Below, piece by piece: positions 1 through 6,805 of a DNA stretch of 33,694 nucleotides. How positions within the stretch are numbered: position 1 is the stretch's first letter; every line of letters starts with the position of its first letter. Source of the stretch: a virus. The position numbers and the translations under genes were made by a program. A model generated the notes under the pieces. It did no database searches and was not told the origin of the DNA. It saw only the letters and a list, made by a program, of their open reading frames with translations. The stretch is from positions 1 to 33,694 of the IMG/VR virus record IMGVR_UViG_3300020219_000046. One strand, 5' to 3'.

Positions 1-270
1 TTTAATTGTCCTATGTCCATTTCCTGTGTCTATGTGATTGATAATTTCGATGTTAGTGTTGTCCTTCATTTCCTTTCCTGATTGTCCGTCCGTGTCATCC
101 CAATTCGGCATCGTTTTCCTGTCTATTTTATTTGATTAATAATTTTAATTGTCCTATGTCCATTTCCTGTGTCTATGTGATTGATAATTTCGATGTTAGT
201 GTTGTCCTTCATTTCCTTTCCTGATTGTCCGTCCGTGTCATCCCAATTCGGCATCGTTTTCCTGTCTATT
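1..270. repeat. Tandem repeat (143-bp period) at left contig end
   Basis: Positions 1-127 and 144-270 are identical, giving a direct repeat of period 143. Positions 12-130 are found again at the right end of the window (33576-33694). The right copy is followed by nothing, and the left copy is followed by the linker TTTGATTAATAA. The ends therefore overlap as expected for a circular or circularly permuted genome, or for an assembly that collapsed or expanded a tandem array. The period is not a multiple of 3, so extra copies shift the reading frame of the gene that crosses them. Confidence 0.9.
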
Positions 271-650
271 AAAAGTTGTCTAAGCATAAGAAATACGACA
301 AAGCCGACAAAGGAAAAGACTAAAAAAGAAATTACTATCCGTCCGTTTGCTACTATCCAAAGTCCAATCATCCAAATGAGGTAACTCATACCAAAAACCA
401 AACCTACACAAAAAACCACTAGCCAAAAGTCAATTGAAATAAAAAGCCGAACGATTTTCCAAAACAGGAAGCCGGTCCGGGAAGAAACAAATCTCCAGAA
501 CTTTTCCCGTCTTGCCCGACGTTTTGCTTTTTGCTTTTCCAGAAATTCCCAATCTATCACCTCTTTTTCAATGTAAGGTTCATTTGCGGGGATGCTTTGC
601 GGTCTTTTGCGGTACTTTTGCGGTAAAATTCCGCGAAAAAAATCTGACAT
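123..650 (-). CDS. Multi-pass membrane protein, tail altered by terminal repeat
   Basis: Not recognised as a named family. The first 55 residues are basic and soluble, then about three hydrophobic stretches follow (residues about 60-125). The last 45 residues lie in the terminal repeat. As written, the protein has 175 residues and ends in the linker between two repeat copies. If the circular genome has only one copy of the repeat, the same frame continues from the contig end to a TAA at 33505. That gives a 188-residue protein overlapping the start of the next gene (33521) by 17 nt, the normal arrangement in this genome. The single-copy version therefore looks more natural. The gene is last but one in the operon driven from the promoter at 1871-1901. 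Confidence 0.65.
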   Translation of the reverse strand: MSDFFRGILPQKYRKRPQSIPANEPYIEKEVIDWEFLEKQKAKRRARREKFWRFVSSRTGFLFWKIVRLFISIDFWLVVFCVGLVFGMSYLIWMIGLWIVANGRIVISFLVFSFVGFVVFLMLRQLLIDRKTMPNWDDTDGQSGKEMKDNTNIEIINHIDTGNGHRTIKIINQIK

Positions 651-709
651 AAATAGCTGGTTTTCAGTATGTTTGTATTCAAAATACCCTTTTTACGGTG
701 CTTTGCGGT
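595..709. repeat. Cluster of CTTTTGCGGT repeats
   Basis: Plus-strand copies of CTTTGCGGT or CTTTTGCGGT lie at 595-603, 604-613, 615-624 and 701-709, with a degenerate copy at 690-699. Three are almost contiguous inside the start of the membrane-protein gene (encoding KYRKRPQS), and two lie in the short gap upstream of it. They could be protein-binding sites or the result of local slippage; no function is assigned. Confidence 0.5.
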
Positions 710-717
710 ACCCTCCC

Positions 718-1170
718 CTACTGCAACCCGATAGGGGAGGGGTTTGCCGCGTTTATCGCTGAAAAATACGTTTCTGTTGTCCGTTCCTTGTATCCCCACC
801 CGAAGCGCCTCCCGGCTTCTTTTTCCGCTTCCGAAATAGAAAGCCCTTGCGCCCAAAGCTGTTTGTAGTTCATGTATTTATCAGACTTTAAATTGCGGGC
901 TTTTATAATTTGCAAGTCTTTGGAATTGATTTGTTCCGACCGGACAACCAAGCCCTCGCGATCCCATTCGGACAAAGTAACCCCGTCTATTGTTTCGATG
1001 TCCTTTTCTATAAATAGCCGTCCTTTTACCCACTTGTCGCGAGAGGTGTCTCTGTCCTCTGTTTTCGATCCTTGTTTTTGTTTAAATTCCACTTGTGCAA
1101 AAGACATCCCAGCATGTATGTTCTTGTCGTAGAATAACCCGAACTCAAAAAGGATGTCTTTTAGTTTCAT
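718..1170 (-). CDS. Hypothetical protein with C-terminal HTH-like segment
   Basis: 150 residues, family not recognised. The start at 1170 is chosen because ATG overlaps the TGA of the upstream gene (ATGA) although the frame stays open further upstream. The protein is soluble and charged. The C-terminal third (residues about 105-135: QLWAQGLSISEAEKEAGRRF) resembles a helix-turn-helix of the small regulator type. It lies in the operon from the promoter at 1871-1901, between two membrane proteins. A regulatory role is possible but not shown. Confidence 0.65.
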   Translation of the reverse strand: MKLKDILFEFGLFYDKNIHAGMSFAQVEFKQKQGSKTEDRDTSRDKWVKGRLFIEKDIETIDGVTLSEWDREGLVVRSEQINSKDLQIIKARNLKSDKYMNYKQLWAQGLSISEAEKEAGRRFGWGYKERTTETYFSAINAANPSPIGLQ

Positions 1171-1838
1171 TTTTTCAACGTCGTTTTTAATGCGACCGCA
1201 ATCGCAGATGTCGAAATAGGCAGAGCGCAAGAAATCATAACTTTCCCAACATAGAAACTATAATCCGGTCCAAAAGTGGACATCGCGCAAAGGTGTAAGC
1301 CCCACTGAAAAATGCCAAATCCCCAAGCATACGCCTTGCGGTTAAAGCCCGAATAGGTAACGATCACCCGAATAGCTGAATAACCGATAGCCATACCGGC
1401 AAGACCAAACAGAATTGCCGCGATTAATTGAAAATTTTGGTAAGTATTCCATGCGATCCATGCGCAAGAAATAGCGTCTGCCGCGATTAAAATAAAAGCT
1501 GCGAAGTGTATAGTTGGCTTATCTTCAAACAGGCTTTTTGTTTCTTCTGTCTGCGGCGTGGGTACATCTGTTGGTAAAGTGAAATGATTAGCGGGTAAAG
1601 TAAGCGGTAATACCGGATTTAGGTAGGGTTTCTTCACAGGCTTTAAAATAGGCTTTTGAGCCGTTTCCTTGCCTGATATAATTTTTTCGATTACTTCTTC
1701 CGGCAGGATGTCGTTTAGACCGTAGGCTTTTTCGATTTCGCCTTCGGTTGCCCACCGAAACATTTTTTTTGTGAGACTTGTGGCTTTTAGTCCGTTTGCA
1801 TCCGCAAATTGTCTCAAGGTTTGATTTGTCTTTTCCAT
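1167..1838 (-). CDS. Membrane protein with N-terminal DNA-binding-like region
   Basis: 223 residues. The first 60 residues are soluble and contain a possible helix-turn-helix (residues 7-28, RQFADANGLKATSLTKKMFR). A Pro/Lys-rich linker (about 60-95) follows, then about four hydrophobic segments (about 111-131, 137-160, 169-189, 198-217). This is the first gene behind the promoter at 1871-1901, with a leader of roughly 25 nt. The layout suggests a membrane-anchored regulator, but the N-terminal fold is only inferred and could be a peptidoglycan- or protein-binding module instead. Confidence 0.7.
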   Translation of the reverse strand: MEKTNQTLRQFADANGLKATSLTKKMFRWATEGEIEKAYGLNDILPEEVIEKIISGKETAQKPILKPVKKPYLNPVLPLTLPANHFTLPTDVPTPQTEETKSLFEDKPTIHFAAFILIAADAISCAWIAWNTYQNFQLIAAILFGLAGMAIGYSAIRVIVTYSGFNRKAYAWGFGIFQWGLHLCAMSTFGPDYSFYVGKVMISCALPISTSAIAVALKTTLKK

Positions 1839-1870
1839 TGTCTATTTTTTTTGTCTTGTCTATTTGATAA

Positions 1871-1901
1871 CAAAAGTATGTCCTTTTTATAACAAAAGCA
1901 A
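1871..1901 (-). promoter_or_regulatory. Bacteroidota-type promoter (P3)
   Basis: Read on the minus strand: TTG (1901-1899), exactly 20 nt, then TACTTTTG (1878-1871), matching the -33 TTG / -7 TAnnTTTG consensus. The spacer contains the dyad CTTTTGTTATAAAAAG. A second related half-dyad (TTTTGTTATCAAA) overlaps the -7 element. It should start transcription near 1865, just upstream of the gene at 1838. Confidence 0.75.
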
Positions 1902-1975
1902 GCGTCCAAAGGAAAAATATTTAAAAAGGTGTATATTTGTTGGCTGATTGTTATTTTTATATATCCATAATTAGA

Positions 1976-2006
1976 AAAGGCGTGTGGGTTTTGTCCACAT
2001 GCCTTT
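1976..2006 (-). terminator. Rho-independent terminator after small gene
   Basis: On the minus strand, AAAGGCATGTGG pairs with CCACACGCCTTT through a single mismatch, with a loop of about 7 nt. It is followed by TTTTCTAATT. It lies between the stop of the 67-residue gene and the next promoter, which suits a transcription terminator. Confidence 0.65.
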
Positions 2007-2031
2007 GTTTTTCTTACTACTTGTCGCTTTC

Positions 2032-2235
2032 CTATTTAAATTTCTTTTTAGGCTTTGTCAGATTCGCCACGTAATTATCCACCGCCGTTTTTGCTGCCTG
2101 TTCGGTGTTGTAGAATCCGACTATCCCGCCGCTTGCTATTACCTCGTAGTAAGTGTTGGTTTTGTTTGTCCCTTTTTTGATTGTTTCTAGGACAATCCCG
2201 CCTGGTGTTTTTGTTACTTTCTTCTGGTCTTCCAT
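2032..2235 (-). CDS. Small hypothetical protein, SPOR/KOW-like composition
   Basis: 67 residues with no signal peptide or membrane segment and no recognised family. It begins MEDQKKVTKTPGG and ends in a Lys-rich tail. The pattern of short beta-like stretches (YYEVIAS, IVGFYNT) followed by EQAAKTAVDNYVANL suggests a small alpha/beta fold. It is a single-gene transcription unit with the promoter at 2279-2309 upstream and the terminator at 1976-2006 downstream, so it is probably expressed early. Confidence 0.7.
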   Translation of the reverse strand: MEDQKKVTKTPGGIVLETIKKGTNKTNTYYEVIASGGIVGFYNTEQAAKTAVDNYVANLTKPKKKFK

Positions 2236-2278
2236 AATTTTAAGGTTGTTTTTTTTTAATTTATTCCCTTTCGATATA

Positions 2279-2309
2279 CAAATCTACGGGTTTATAACAA
2301 AACCTGCAA
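2279..2309 (-). promoter_or_regulatory. Bacteroidota-type promoter (P1)
   Basis: Minus strand: TTG (2309-2307), 20-nt spacer CAGGTTTTGTTATAAACCCG, TAGATTTG (2286-2279). It drives the 67-residue gene at 2235. The promoter is part of a duplicated block of about 70 bp (2291-2360) whose other copy forms promoter P2. A further dyad TTTTTATCATAAA lies just upstream of the -33 element (about 2312-2324). Confidence 0.8.
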
Positions 2310-2360
2310 GTATTTATGATAAAAAGATTTAGAAAAACGAAAGTTTTTTTTGGTGGGGAG
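2291..2360. repeat. Duplicated promoter block, copy 1
   Basis: About 70 bp matching 32840-32908 with one substitution and one single-base indel. Similarity fades over the next 25 bp. The block covers the upstream promoter region and spacer but stops short of the -7 element, which differs between copies while keeping the TAnnTTTG consensus. Confidence 0.9.
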
Positions 2361-2390
2361 GTAAATGTTTGATAATCAATAAAATAAGAA

Positions 2391-2419
2391 AGCCGGTTGC
2401 AACACTTGCAACCGGCTTG
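2391..2419 (-). terminator. Strong terminator hairpin
   Basis: Perfect 13-bp stem AAGCCGGTTGCAA / TTGCAACCGGCTT with a 3-nt loop (2404-2406), followed on the minus strand by TCTTATTTTAT. It lies 38 bp beyond the stop of the gene at 2457 and closes the structural operon. Confidence 0.75.
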
Positions 2420-2456
2420 GCTATTAATATAATCCCAAAAAAACATCCGAAGCGGT

Positions 2457-2798
2457 TTAACTAATAGGGTTTTGACCCGACTGCACAACAGCGCAATAAG
2501 TGTAATAAACCGATTTCAGGCTCGAAACAATTGCCCCTGCCAGCATCAGGTTTACGCCAACGCCGGTTAATTTGTTGTACTGTTCATCGAACAAGTTTTC
2601 GACCTCAACCGGCGTGGCGCTTTCGGCCTCCGGTATAAAGGCAGTCACCAACCCATTGATCGCTTTTTCCCAGCCGATCGCCTCGTCTAAAAATTTAGTG
2701 ATTTCAAACACGTCAAATTTTTTATCGCTTGCCACTTCGATTGCCTGGACTGCTGTATCTACGATACTATCCAGTAGTTGTTTTGTTTCTTTCAACAT
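2457..2798 (-). CDS. Hypothetical late protein
   Basis: 113 residues, family not recognised. The protein is acidic and helical, with a mildly hydrophobic C-terminal segment (residues about 80-103, VGVNLMLAGAIVSSLKSVYY) that could be a membrane helix. It is the last gene of the late transcription unit, just before the terminator at 2391-2419. A lysis or membrane role is possible from its place after a transmembrane/coiled-coil gene, but the evidence is weak. Confidence 0.7.
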   Translation of the reverse strand: MLKETKQLLDSIVDTAVQAIEVASDKKFDVFEITKFLDEAIGWEKAINGLVTAFIPEAESATPVEVENLFDEQYNKLTGVGVNLMLAGAIVSSLKSVYYTYCAVVQSGQNPIS

Positions 2799-2827
2799 GG
2801 TTATATAATTTTATAATGTTTTAAAAA

Positions 2828-3124
2828 TTATCTTTTTCGTAAAATGCTTTGAAGCATTAAGCTATTATTTTCAAGAACTTTAGAATTATTGTCCGTCGCT
2901 GCCTTACTTTGAGTTAGGGCTTCTATTATAATAGATATTTGTGTTTTATACATCTCAATCCGATCCCGGTTGCACTGGTCTATCTTGGCTTCTAAAGCCG
3001 CGTTTTGCCTCGTCTGCCAAATGACCATTACGATAAGTATAACAATCGGAATGCTTTGATTTACTAACCAGTTTAACGCTTTTGTAAGTAACATATCTTT
3101 ATCGTTATTCTCATTTATGTCCAT
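2828..3124 (-). CDS. Small membrane protein with coiled coil; holin/spanin candidate
   Basis: 98 residues. A short soluble N-terminus precedes one transmembrane helix (residues about 23-38, SIPIVILIVMVIW). A charged helical stretch (about 40-98) suitable for a coiled coil follows. This topology is like BhlA-type holins or an inner-membrane spanin subunit. It sits at the end of the late region, a common place for lysis genes. No endolysin was found next to it, so the lysis role is inference. Confidence 0.6.
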   Translation of the reverse strand: MDINENNDKDMLLTKALNWLVNQSIPIVILIVMVIWQTRQNAALEAKIDQCNRDRIEMYKTQISIIIEALTQSKAATDNNSKVLENNSLMLQSILRKR

Positions 3125-3144
3125 GTGTTTGGATTATAATAGTT

Positions 3145-3177
3145 AAAAAATGGGTAGAACGGCACTACCCATTTTTT
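3145..3177 (-). terminator. Terminator after decoration-like gene
   Basis: AAAAATGGGTAG pairs with CTACCCATTTTT around a 7-nt loop (3158-3164), with A and T runs on both sides, so it could act in either direction. It lies 13 bp past the stop of the gene at 3190. Confidence 0.7.
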
Positions 3178-3189
3178 TTAAAGGCTTCG

Positions 3190-3621
3190 CTAAAGTGCTG
3201 TTCTTGAAACCGCCGTTTTCGCCCCATCCATGTAAACCCCTGACAACATGCCGGCACCATAGTGAGTAACAACGAAATTGGCAGCCGATCCGGTGACCTT
3301 AATAACCGGGTCAACCTCGTGGCGGTCTAAAATCGTTTGGATTGCTTTTTGCAAAGCAGCCCGCCCCGCATCAACCGGCACCTTTATTGGTGTTTTATTC
3401 GCGTCGGGAAATTGTTGTAAGTCAAATTGCAGGAATTGCACAACCCCATCTTTACCGGCATATTCCACGCCGTCAAAGTTTACGCCCAATCCCGTCGCAA
3501 CGGTACCCTCGTCTTTTGCGGGTGTGCCTTTGTTTTCGTCATCCACAAGGCGAATATTATTGTAATCGCTTGCGTATTGATTAGCACGAAAATAGCCCGC
3601 CGTAGCAAATGAAAATTCCAT
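3190..3621 (-). CDS. Hypothetical structural-region protein
   Basis: 143 residues, no membrane segment or recognised motif. Polar with many Gly and Asp in the first half. The second half (residues about 80-140) looks like a small alpha/beta domain ending in GMLSGVYMDGAKT. It follows the adaptor-like and zinc-ribbon genes and is closed by its own terminator. A head decoration or minor structural role would fit the position; nothing in the sequence proves it. Confidence 0.65.
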   Translation of the reverse strand: MEFSFATAGYFRANQYASDYNNIRLVDDENKGTPAKDEGTVATGLGVNFDGVEYAGKDGVVQFLQFDLQQFPDANKTPIKVPVDAGRAALQKAIQTILDRHEVDPVIKVTGSAANFVVTHYGAGMLSGVYMDGAKTAVSRTAL

Positions 3622-3632
3622 CTTTTTAGCTT

Positions 3633-3992
3633 TTAGTTATTAAAATTATATTTCTTATCCACTTGTTCCCACTTGTTCCCAATTTCGTGAGGACACCTGG
3701 ATTTTACAATCCGCAATTTAATAAAGGAAAAGTATTTTTTCCAATACGGCTTTGTCGCAAAAGGACATCCACAGACCTGGCATCCTATAAATTCAAAGCC
3801 GCCTACTTTTACCGTTCCTGCCTTTTCGCAGCCCGAACAAATTCCAAGCCGGTCTAAATACTGTTGCTGTTCTACCTTTTCGCCGCCAAATTGCAGCCCG
3901 GTATTTACTAAGTCAGCAAGGTATTTATGCAAATTTCCATCTGCCTGTTCTAATTCTATCGTCTGAACAATTTCCTGTTGCGTCACAATCAT
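3633..3992 (-). CDS. Zinc-ribbon protein
   Basis: 119 residues. Cysteines are arranged as a metal-binding module: CSGC near residue 52, then CQVCGC near 71, then CPH near 100. The N-terminal 45 residues are helical. Proteins of this type (C-x2-C ... C-x2-C-x-C ... CP) are common in Bacteroidota phages beside head and neck genes, with unknown function. The start ATG lies inside the end of the upstream gene (68-nt overlap). Confidence 0.7.
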   Translation of the reverse strand: MIVTQQEIVQTIELEQADGNLHKYLADLVNTGLQFGGEKVEQQQYLDRLGICSGCEKAGTVKVGGFEFIGCQVCGCPFATKPYWKKYFSFIKLRIVKSRCPHEIGNKWEQVDKKYNFNN

Positions 3993-4581
3993 TTATTTTT
4001 TCATAAGGAATCCAACCTTTATAACAAGTGTCCGCCAAATCGCTTTGAGTTTTTCGGCTCATGTGGTGTAATAAATTATTCCAACATTCCGCCGCGTCCC
4101 TGTTGATTGCGTGTTGTAGAGATTTCCATTGCGCCTCGTCTGTTGTATCGTAATTTTCCCCCGAGTATTCCAGTACGCCGTGATCTTTTATTACATTTCG
4201 CAAATAAGGCAAGCGACGCGCTAAAATTCGATGTGCAAGGTAAGGGGCAAGAAACGAACAAAACAAAGCATCATAACTCCCTGTGCAATCCCCTGTAAAG
4301 ATCGGCGCAATTTCCCAATCTTGTAGGAGTGTTGGCATATTAGAAGTGTCCACCCTTGCCCGGTATATTACGCCCTTGTATTCCACCAATGCCCCTGTTG
4401 AGTACGCCCCTGCCTGATAACTTTGAACGTTTGAATAATCCGCCATTGACCCGACCATTTCTTCCCATAAGGCAAATCCCAAACAGGTGCGCGCTTCGCT
4501 GTATTCAATTTGATGCAACTGCGAAAAGGTACACGGCGAAAACCCAACCTTTTTGACGTTTGTGTATTCAATTACTAGCAT
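3925..4581 (-). CDS. Head-tail adaptor-like protein
   Basis: About 218 residues from the ATG at 4581. In-frame ATGs also occur at 4608, 4602 and 4590, but these lie deeper inside the portal gene. The central part contains EYKGVIYRAR, a beta-hairpin motif seen in phage neck and carbohydrate-binding modules. The rest is helical with many aromatic and Cys residues (CTGSYDALFC, AECWNN, DTCYKGW). Directly downstream of the portal, an adaptor or head-completion role is likely by position, not by a recognised domain. Confidence 0.6.
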   Translation of the reverse strand: MLVIEYTNVKKVGFSPCTFSQLHQIEYSEARTCLGFALWEEMVGSMADYSNVQSYQAGAYSTGALVEYKGVIYRARVDTSNMPTLLQDWEIAPIFTGDCTGSYDALFCSFLAPYLAHRILARRLPYLRNVIKDHGVLEYSGENYDTTDEAQWKSLQHAINRDAAECWNNLLHHMSRKTQSDLADTCYKGWIPYEKINDCDATGNCSDDRIRTGRWKFA

Positions 4582-6034
4582 CGGGGTCATTAGCGATCTC
4601 ATCGTCATTATTTTTAGTTATGGTTGGATCGGCTATTGGGGTACCGGTACCGGTACCTGGTACCGCGATTGTGATTCCGGTCTTCCGTAAACTTTTTACT
4701 AAGTTCTGTATCACCTCAGGGAATTTAATTCCGAAATTTGGATAGGTCTTTGTTTGCCCTTCCCGGTCTAAAATTTCCTGAAGGCGGGTATTGATAATAT
4801 CTTCATAAAATTGTTGGCGGGGTTGTATGGTAACGGTGTCTTTTGTCGTAAAAATATCATAAAGCAGGTTTCCCCCCAGGGTTGCCTTCGCCGGTCTAAA
4901 GGAAATCAATTCCGGCGCCCAGCGCAAACTTGAACAAATTTCCGTTGTTGCGGTTTCTAACCGCCATTCAATATCCTTTGTATCCCGGTTCATCTCCAAG
5001 TCTATAACCGTAGGGGGCGCACTTCCAAAAGGAACTTCAATTCCTGCGATTGACGTAGCGGCATTGGATGCGCCTACTTCGGAAGGATGCCCGCCCAGAT
5101 TTGTAGTAAGGGCTTTTAATATAAGCATATTTTCTTTAAAAAAGTCCTTTTGCGGCTTCCCTATGTAACCCACAGCATCAATTTCTTGCGCTTGGTTACT
5201 GTCGAAATCCGTGTTTGGCGATGTGTTGGGGTCTTGTTCCATAAACGCAATTATTTTTTTGGAAATAATCTCGGTCGAAAGAATTTTACTTGAAAGGCTT
5301 CCTGCTTGAAAATCGCAATACAACCAATCAAGGCAAGATAAAATTTCCGGTCTTCCGTAAAAATCCGATTCACTAGCGTTTGTTTGCCCTCCGTCTGCTT
5401 TTATATGTAAAACCGCTTCTTCTATTCCTTTGCCGGTTTTCATCCATTTTAACGGTTCATCGGTTTGTGTAGCCCTTAAAACTGTATATCCGTATTTTTG
5501 CATCCGAGCGTGGTCGGTCAAAAATTTAGAAATTACAATAAATTCCTCTTGCGCGTCCCGACTTAAAAGATAGGCACAATGATTATAATGTGGAGCATTT
5601 ATTTCATACCGGACTAACCCGTTTACCTGAATACGTTTTAAGTGCAAGTAAGCATTCCCATTTGTCAGTAAAAAATAATCGATCCGGCGCAAGGTCTTCA
5701 TGATGCGAATCAGCCGAATATTCAAACTTGCCAGATAATCTTCGTACTGAATTTGTACGGGCATTGGAAGCGGCTGTGGTTCTCCTGCAAGACCCGGGCG
5801 AACACCGGAAACGATTTGAGCATTTAGCCCAAACGTGTACCACCCCAAATCACCGGAAACCGATCCGAAAGTTGGGGAAAGTTTGCAAAGGGTAGCAACA
5901 AGATTTTGAAAAGCAAAAGAACTATTCTCATCGGTCCCATAAGGGGGGACAATACCGGCTTTCCTTATAAAGCTGGATATTTCATCGGTATCTTTTACCG
6001 AATAAGGGATCGGGTCATTTATATTAAATATCAT
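4568..6034 (-). CDS. Portal protein (probable)
   Basis: 488 residues, the usual portal size. The helical middle and C-terminal region is portal-like: MNRDTKDIEWRLETATTEIC, then WAPELISF, then a segment around residues 385-440 with the amphipathic helices expected for a stem and wing. It would form the dodecameric DNA channel at the head vertex. The Pro/Gly/Thr tail is encoded by tandem GGTACC units. Its ATG overlaps the TGA of the small upstream gene. Unusually, it lies far downstream of the terminase and after the capsid genes. Confidence 0.7.
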   Translation of the reverse strand: MIFNINDPIPYSVKDTDEISSFIRKAGIVPPYGTDENSSFAFQNLVATLCKLSPTFGSVSGDLGWYTFGLNAQIVSGVRPGLAGEPQPLPMPVQIQYEDYLASLNIRLIRIMKTLRRIDYFLLTNGNAYLHLKRIQVNGLVRYEINAPHYNHCAYLLSRDAQEEFIVISKFLTDHARMQKYGYTVLRATQTDEPLKWMKTGKGIEEAVLHIKADGGQTNASESDFYGRPEILSCLDWLYCDFQAGSLSSKILSTEIISKKIIAFMEQDPNTSPNTDFDSNQAQEIDAVGYIGKPQKDFFKENMLILKALTTNLGGHPSEVGASNAATSIAGIEVPFGSAPPTVIDLEMNRDTKDIEWRLETATTEICSSLRWAPELISFRPAKATLGGNLLYDIFTTKDTVTIQPRQQFYEDIINTRLQEILDREGQTKTYPNFGIKFPEVIQNLVKSLRKTGITIAVPGTGTGTPIADPTITKNNDDEIANDPDASN

Positions 6035-6213
6035 TTGATTTGCAAGTATTTAGCGACTCCGTTTAGAAAAGCAACTTTTAAAACCCGCCCCTTTTCACTT
6101 AATGCCCGCTCGCCCGTGCTGCTTATTAAAGTCGAACAAAATCTATGCTTATTCATTCGGATGCGTTTTTTCAGTATTAAAAAATGCAGAGGGGGTAAGT
6201 ATTCGTGAAACAA
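6031..6213 (-). CDS. Small hypothetical protein before portal
   Basis: 60 residues from the ATG at 6213, or 41 from the ATG at 6156. The C-terminal half (STGERALSEKGRVLKVAFLN) looks like an ordered small phage protein. Its TGA overlaps the portal ATG, so translational coupling with the portal is likely. The shorter form is preferred because the first 19 residues look like chance sequence. Function unknown. Confidence 0.55.
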   Translation of the reverse strand: MFHEYLPPLHFLILKKRIRMNKHRFCSTLISSTGERALSEKGRVLKVAFLNGVAKYLQIK

Positions 6214-6242
6214 AAACCAATAACCGAGCGGTTCCCCTCTGC
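6186..6242. other. Long-range inverted repeat
   Basis: GCAGAGGGG (6186-6194) is matched by its exact reverse complement at 6234-6242, enclosing 39 nt. In RNA it would form a stem over the leader of the small gene upstream of the portal, and could limit translation or transcription between the exported-protein genes and the portal. Confidence 0.4.
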
Positions 6243-6272
6243 TACGCTAACCTATCCTTAACATATAAAATT

Positions 6273-6722
6273 TTAGTACAATCCATTACGGCGAAGCCAT
6301 AAAATAAATTGTGGATCAAACCGAGCGGTTCCCGTGCCAGTTTGTACGACTTCTATTCTACTTCGATCCCCATACGTCGTATAATTCGCCAGGTTGATTA
6401 GCTGACTTGCCCCGACCGTGTCCAAAGTGATCGTTTTCGTAGTAAACCAATCCGTTCCACTACCTCCGGTAAAATTGTCTTGGATTTTAATTGAATAAGC
6501 CAGGTTTGTTCCGGTTAATTCTGTTCGCTTTATAACGCCCGCCAAATCGTAGTTTTGTGTAAATTGGCGGCGTAAAGAATTAGTACTAAGGTAAAAATAT
6601 GCCGTGTCTGCATTTGTAAGCGTCTCCGGCGAAAAATTTGGTTTGTATTTTTCCCCAAATTGACCGTAACAACTAGCGACGGTTAAAAGGGTAAATACGA
6701 AAATAAATAATCTGGTTTTCAT
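6273..6722 (-). CDS. Exported small protein, possible lipoprotein
   Basis: 149 residues. The N-terminus is a typical signal peptide: MKTR, then a hydrophobic core FIFVFTLL, then TVASCYGQ. VASC fits a lipobox, so it may be a lipoprotein; otherwise cleavage after YGQ-type residues is possible. The mature part is beta-rich and Thr/Gly-rich, as in phage fibre tips (residues about 75-140). It is the third gene in a row with an export signal, following the esterase protein. It may be a fibre accessory or a secreted surface protein. Confidence 0.65.
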   Translation of the reverse strand: MKTRLFIFVFTLLTVASCYGQFGEKYKPNFSPETLTNADTAYFYLSTNSLRRQFTQNYDLAGVIKRTELTGTNLAYSIKIQDNFTGGSGTDWFTTKTITLDTVGASQLINLANYTTYGDRSRIEVVQTGTGTARFDPQFILWLRRNGLY

Positions 6723-6805
6723 ATTAACTTTTATTTAATTTTTACTTAATTTTTACCCATCTGCTGTTCCAAAAACCAAAAATAACCAAAACCAAAAACC
6801 AACCT

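Noticed and set aside
557-856. 99-residue minus-strand ORF over the end of the gene at 718-1170
   Set aside because: It overlaps two better genes in another frame, its composition is irregular, and the operon is already continuous without it.
4636-4666. Run of GGTACC palindromes as a possible regulatory or recombination site
   Set aside because: It lies in frame at the C-terminus of the portal gene and simply encodes a Pro/Gly/Thr repeat.
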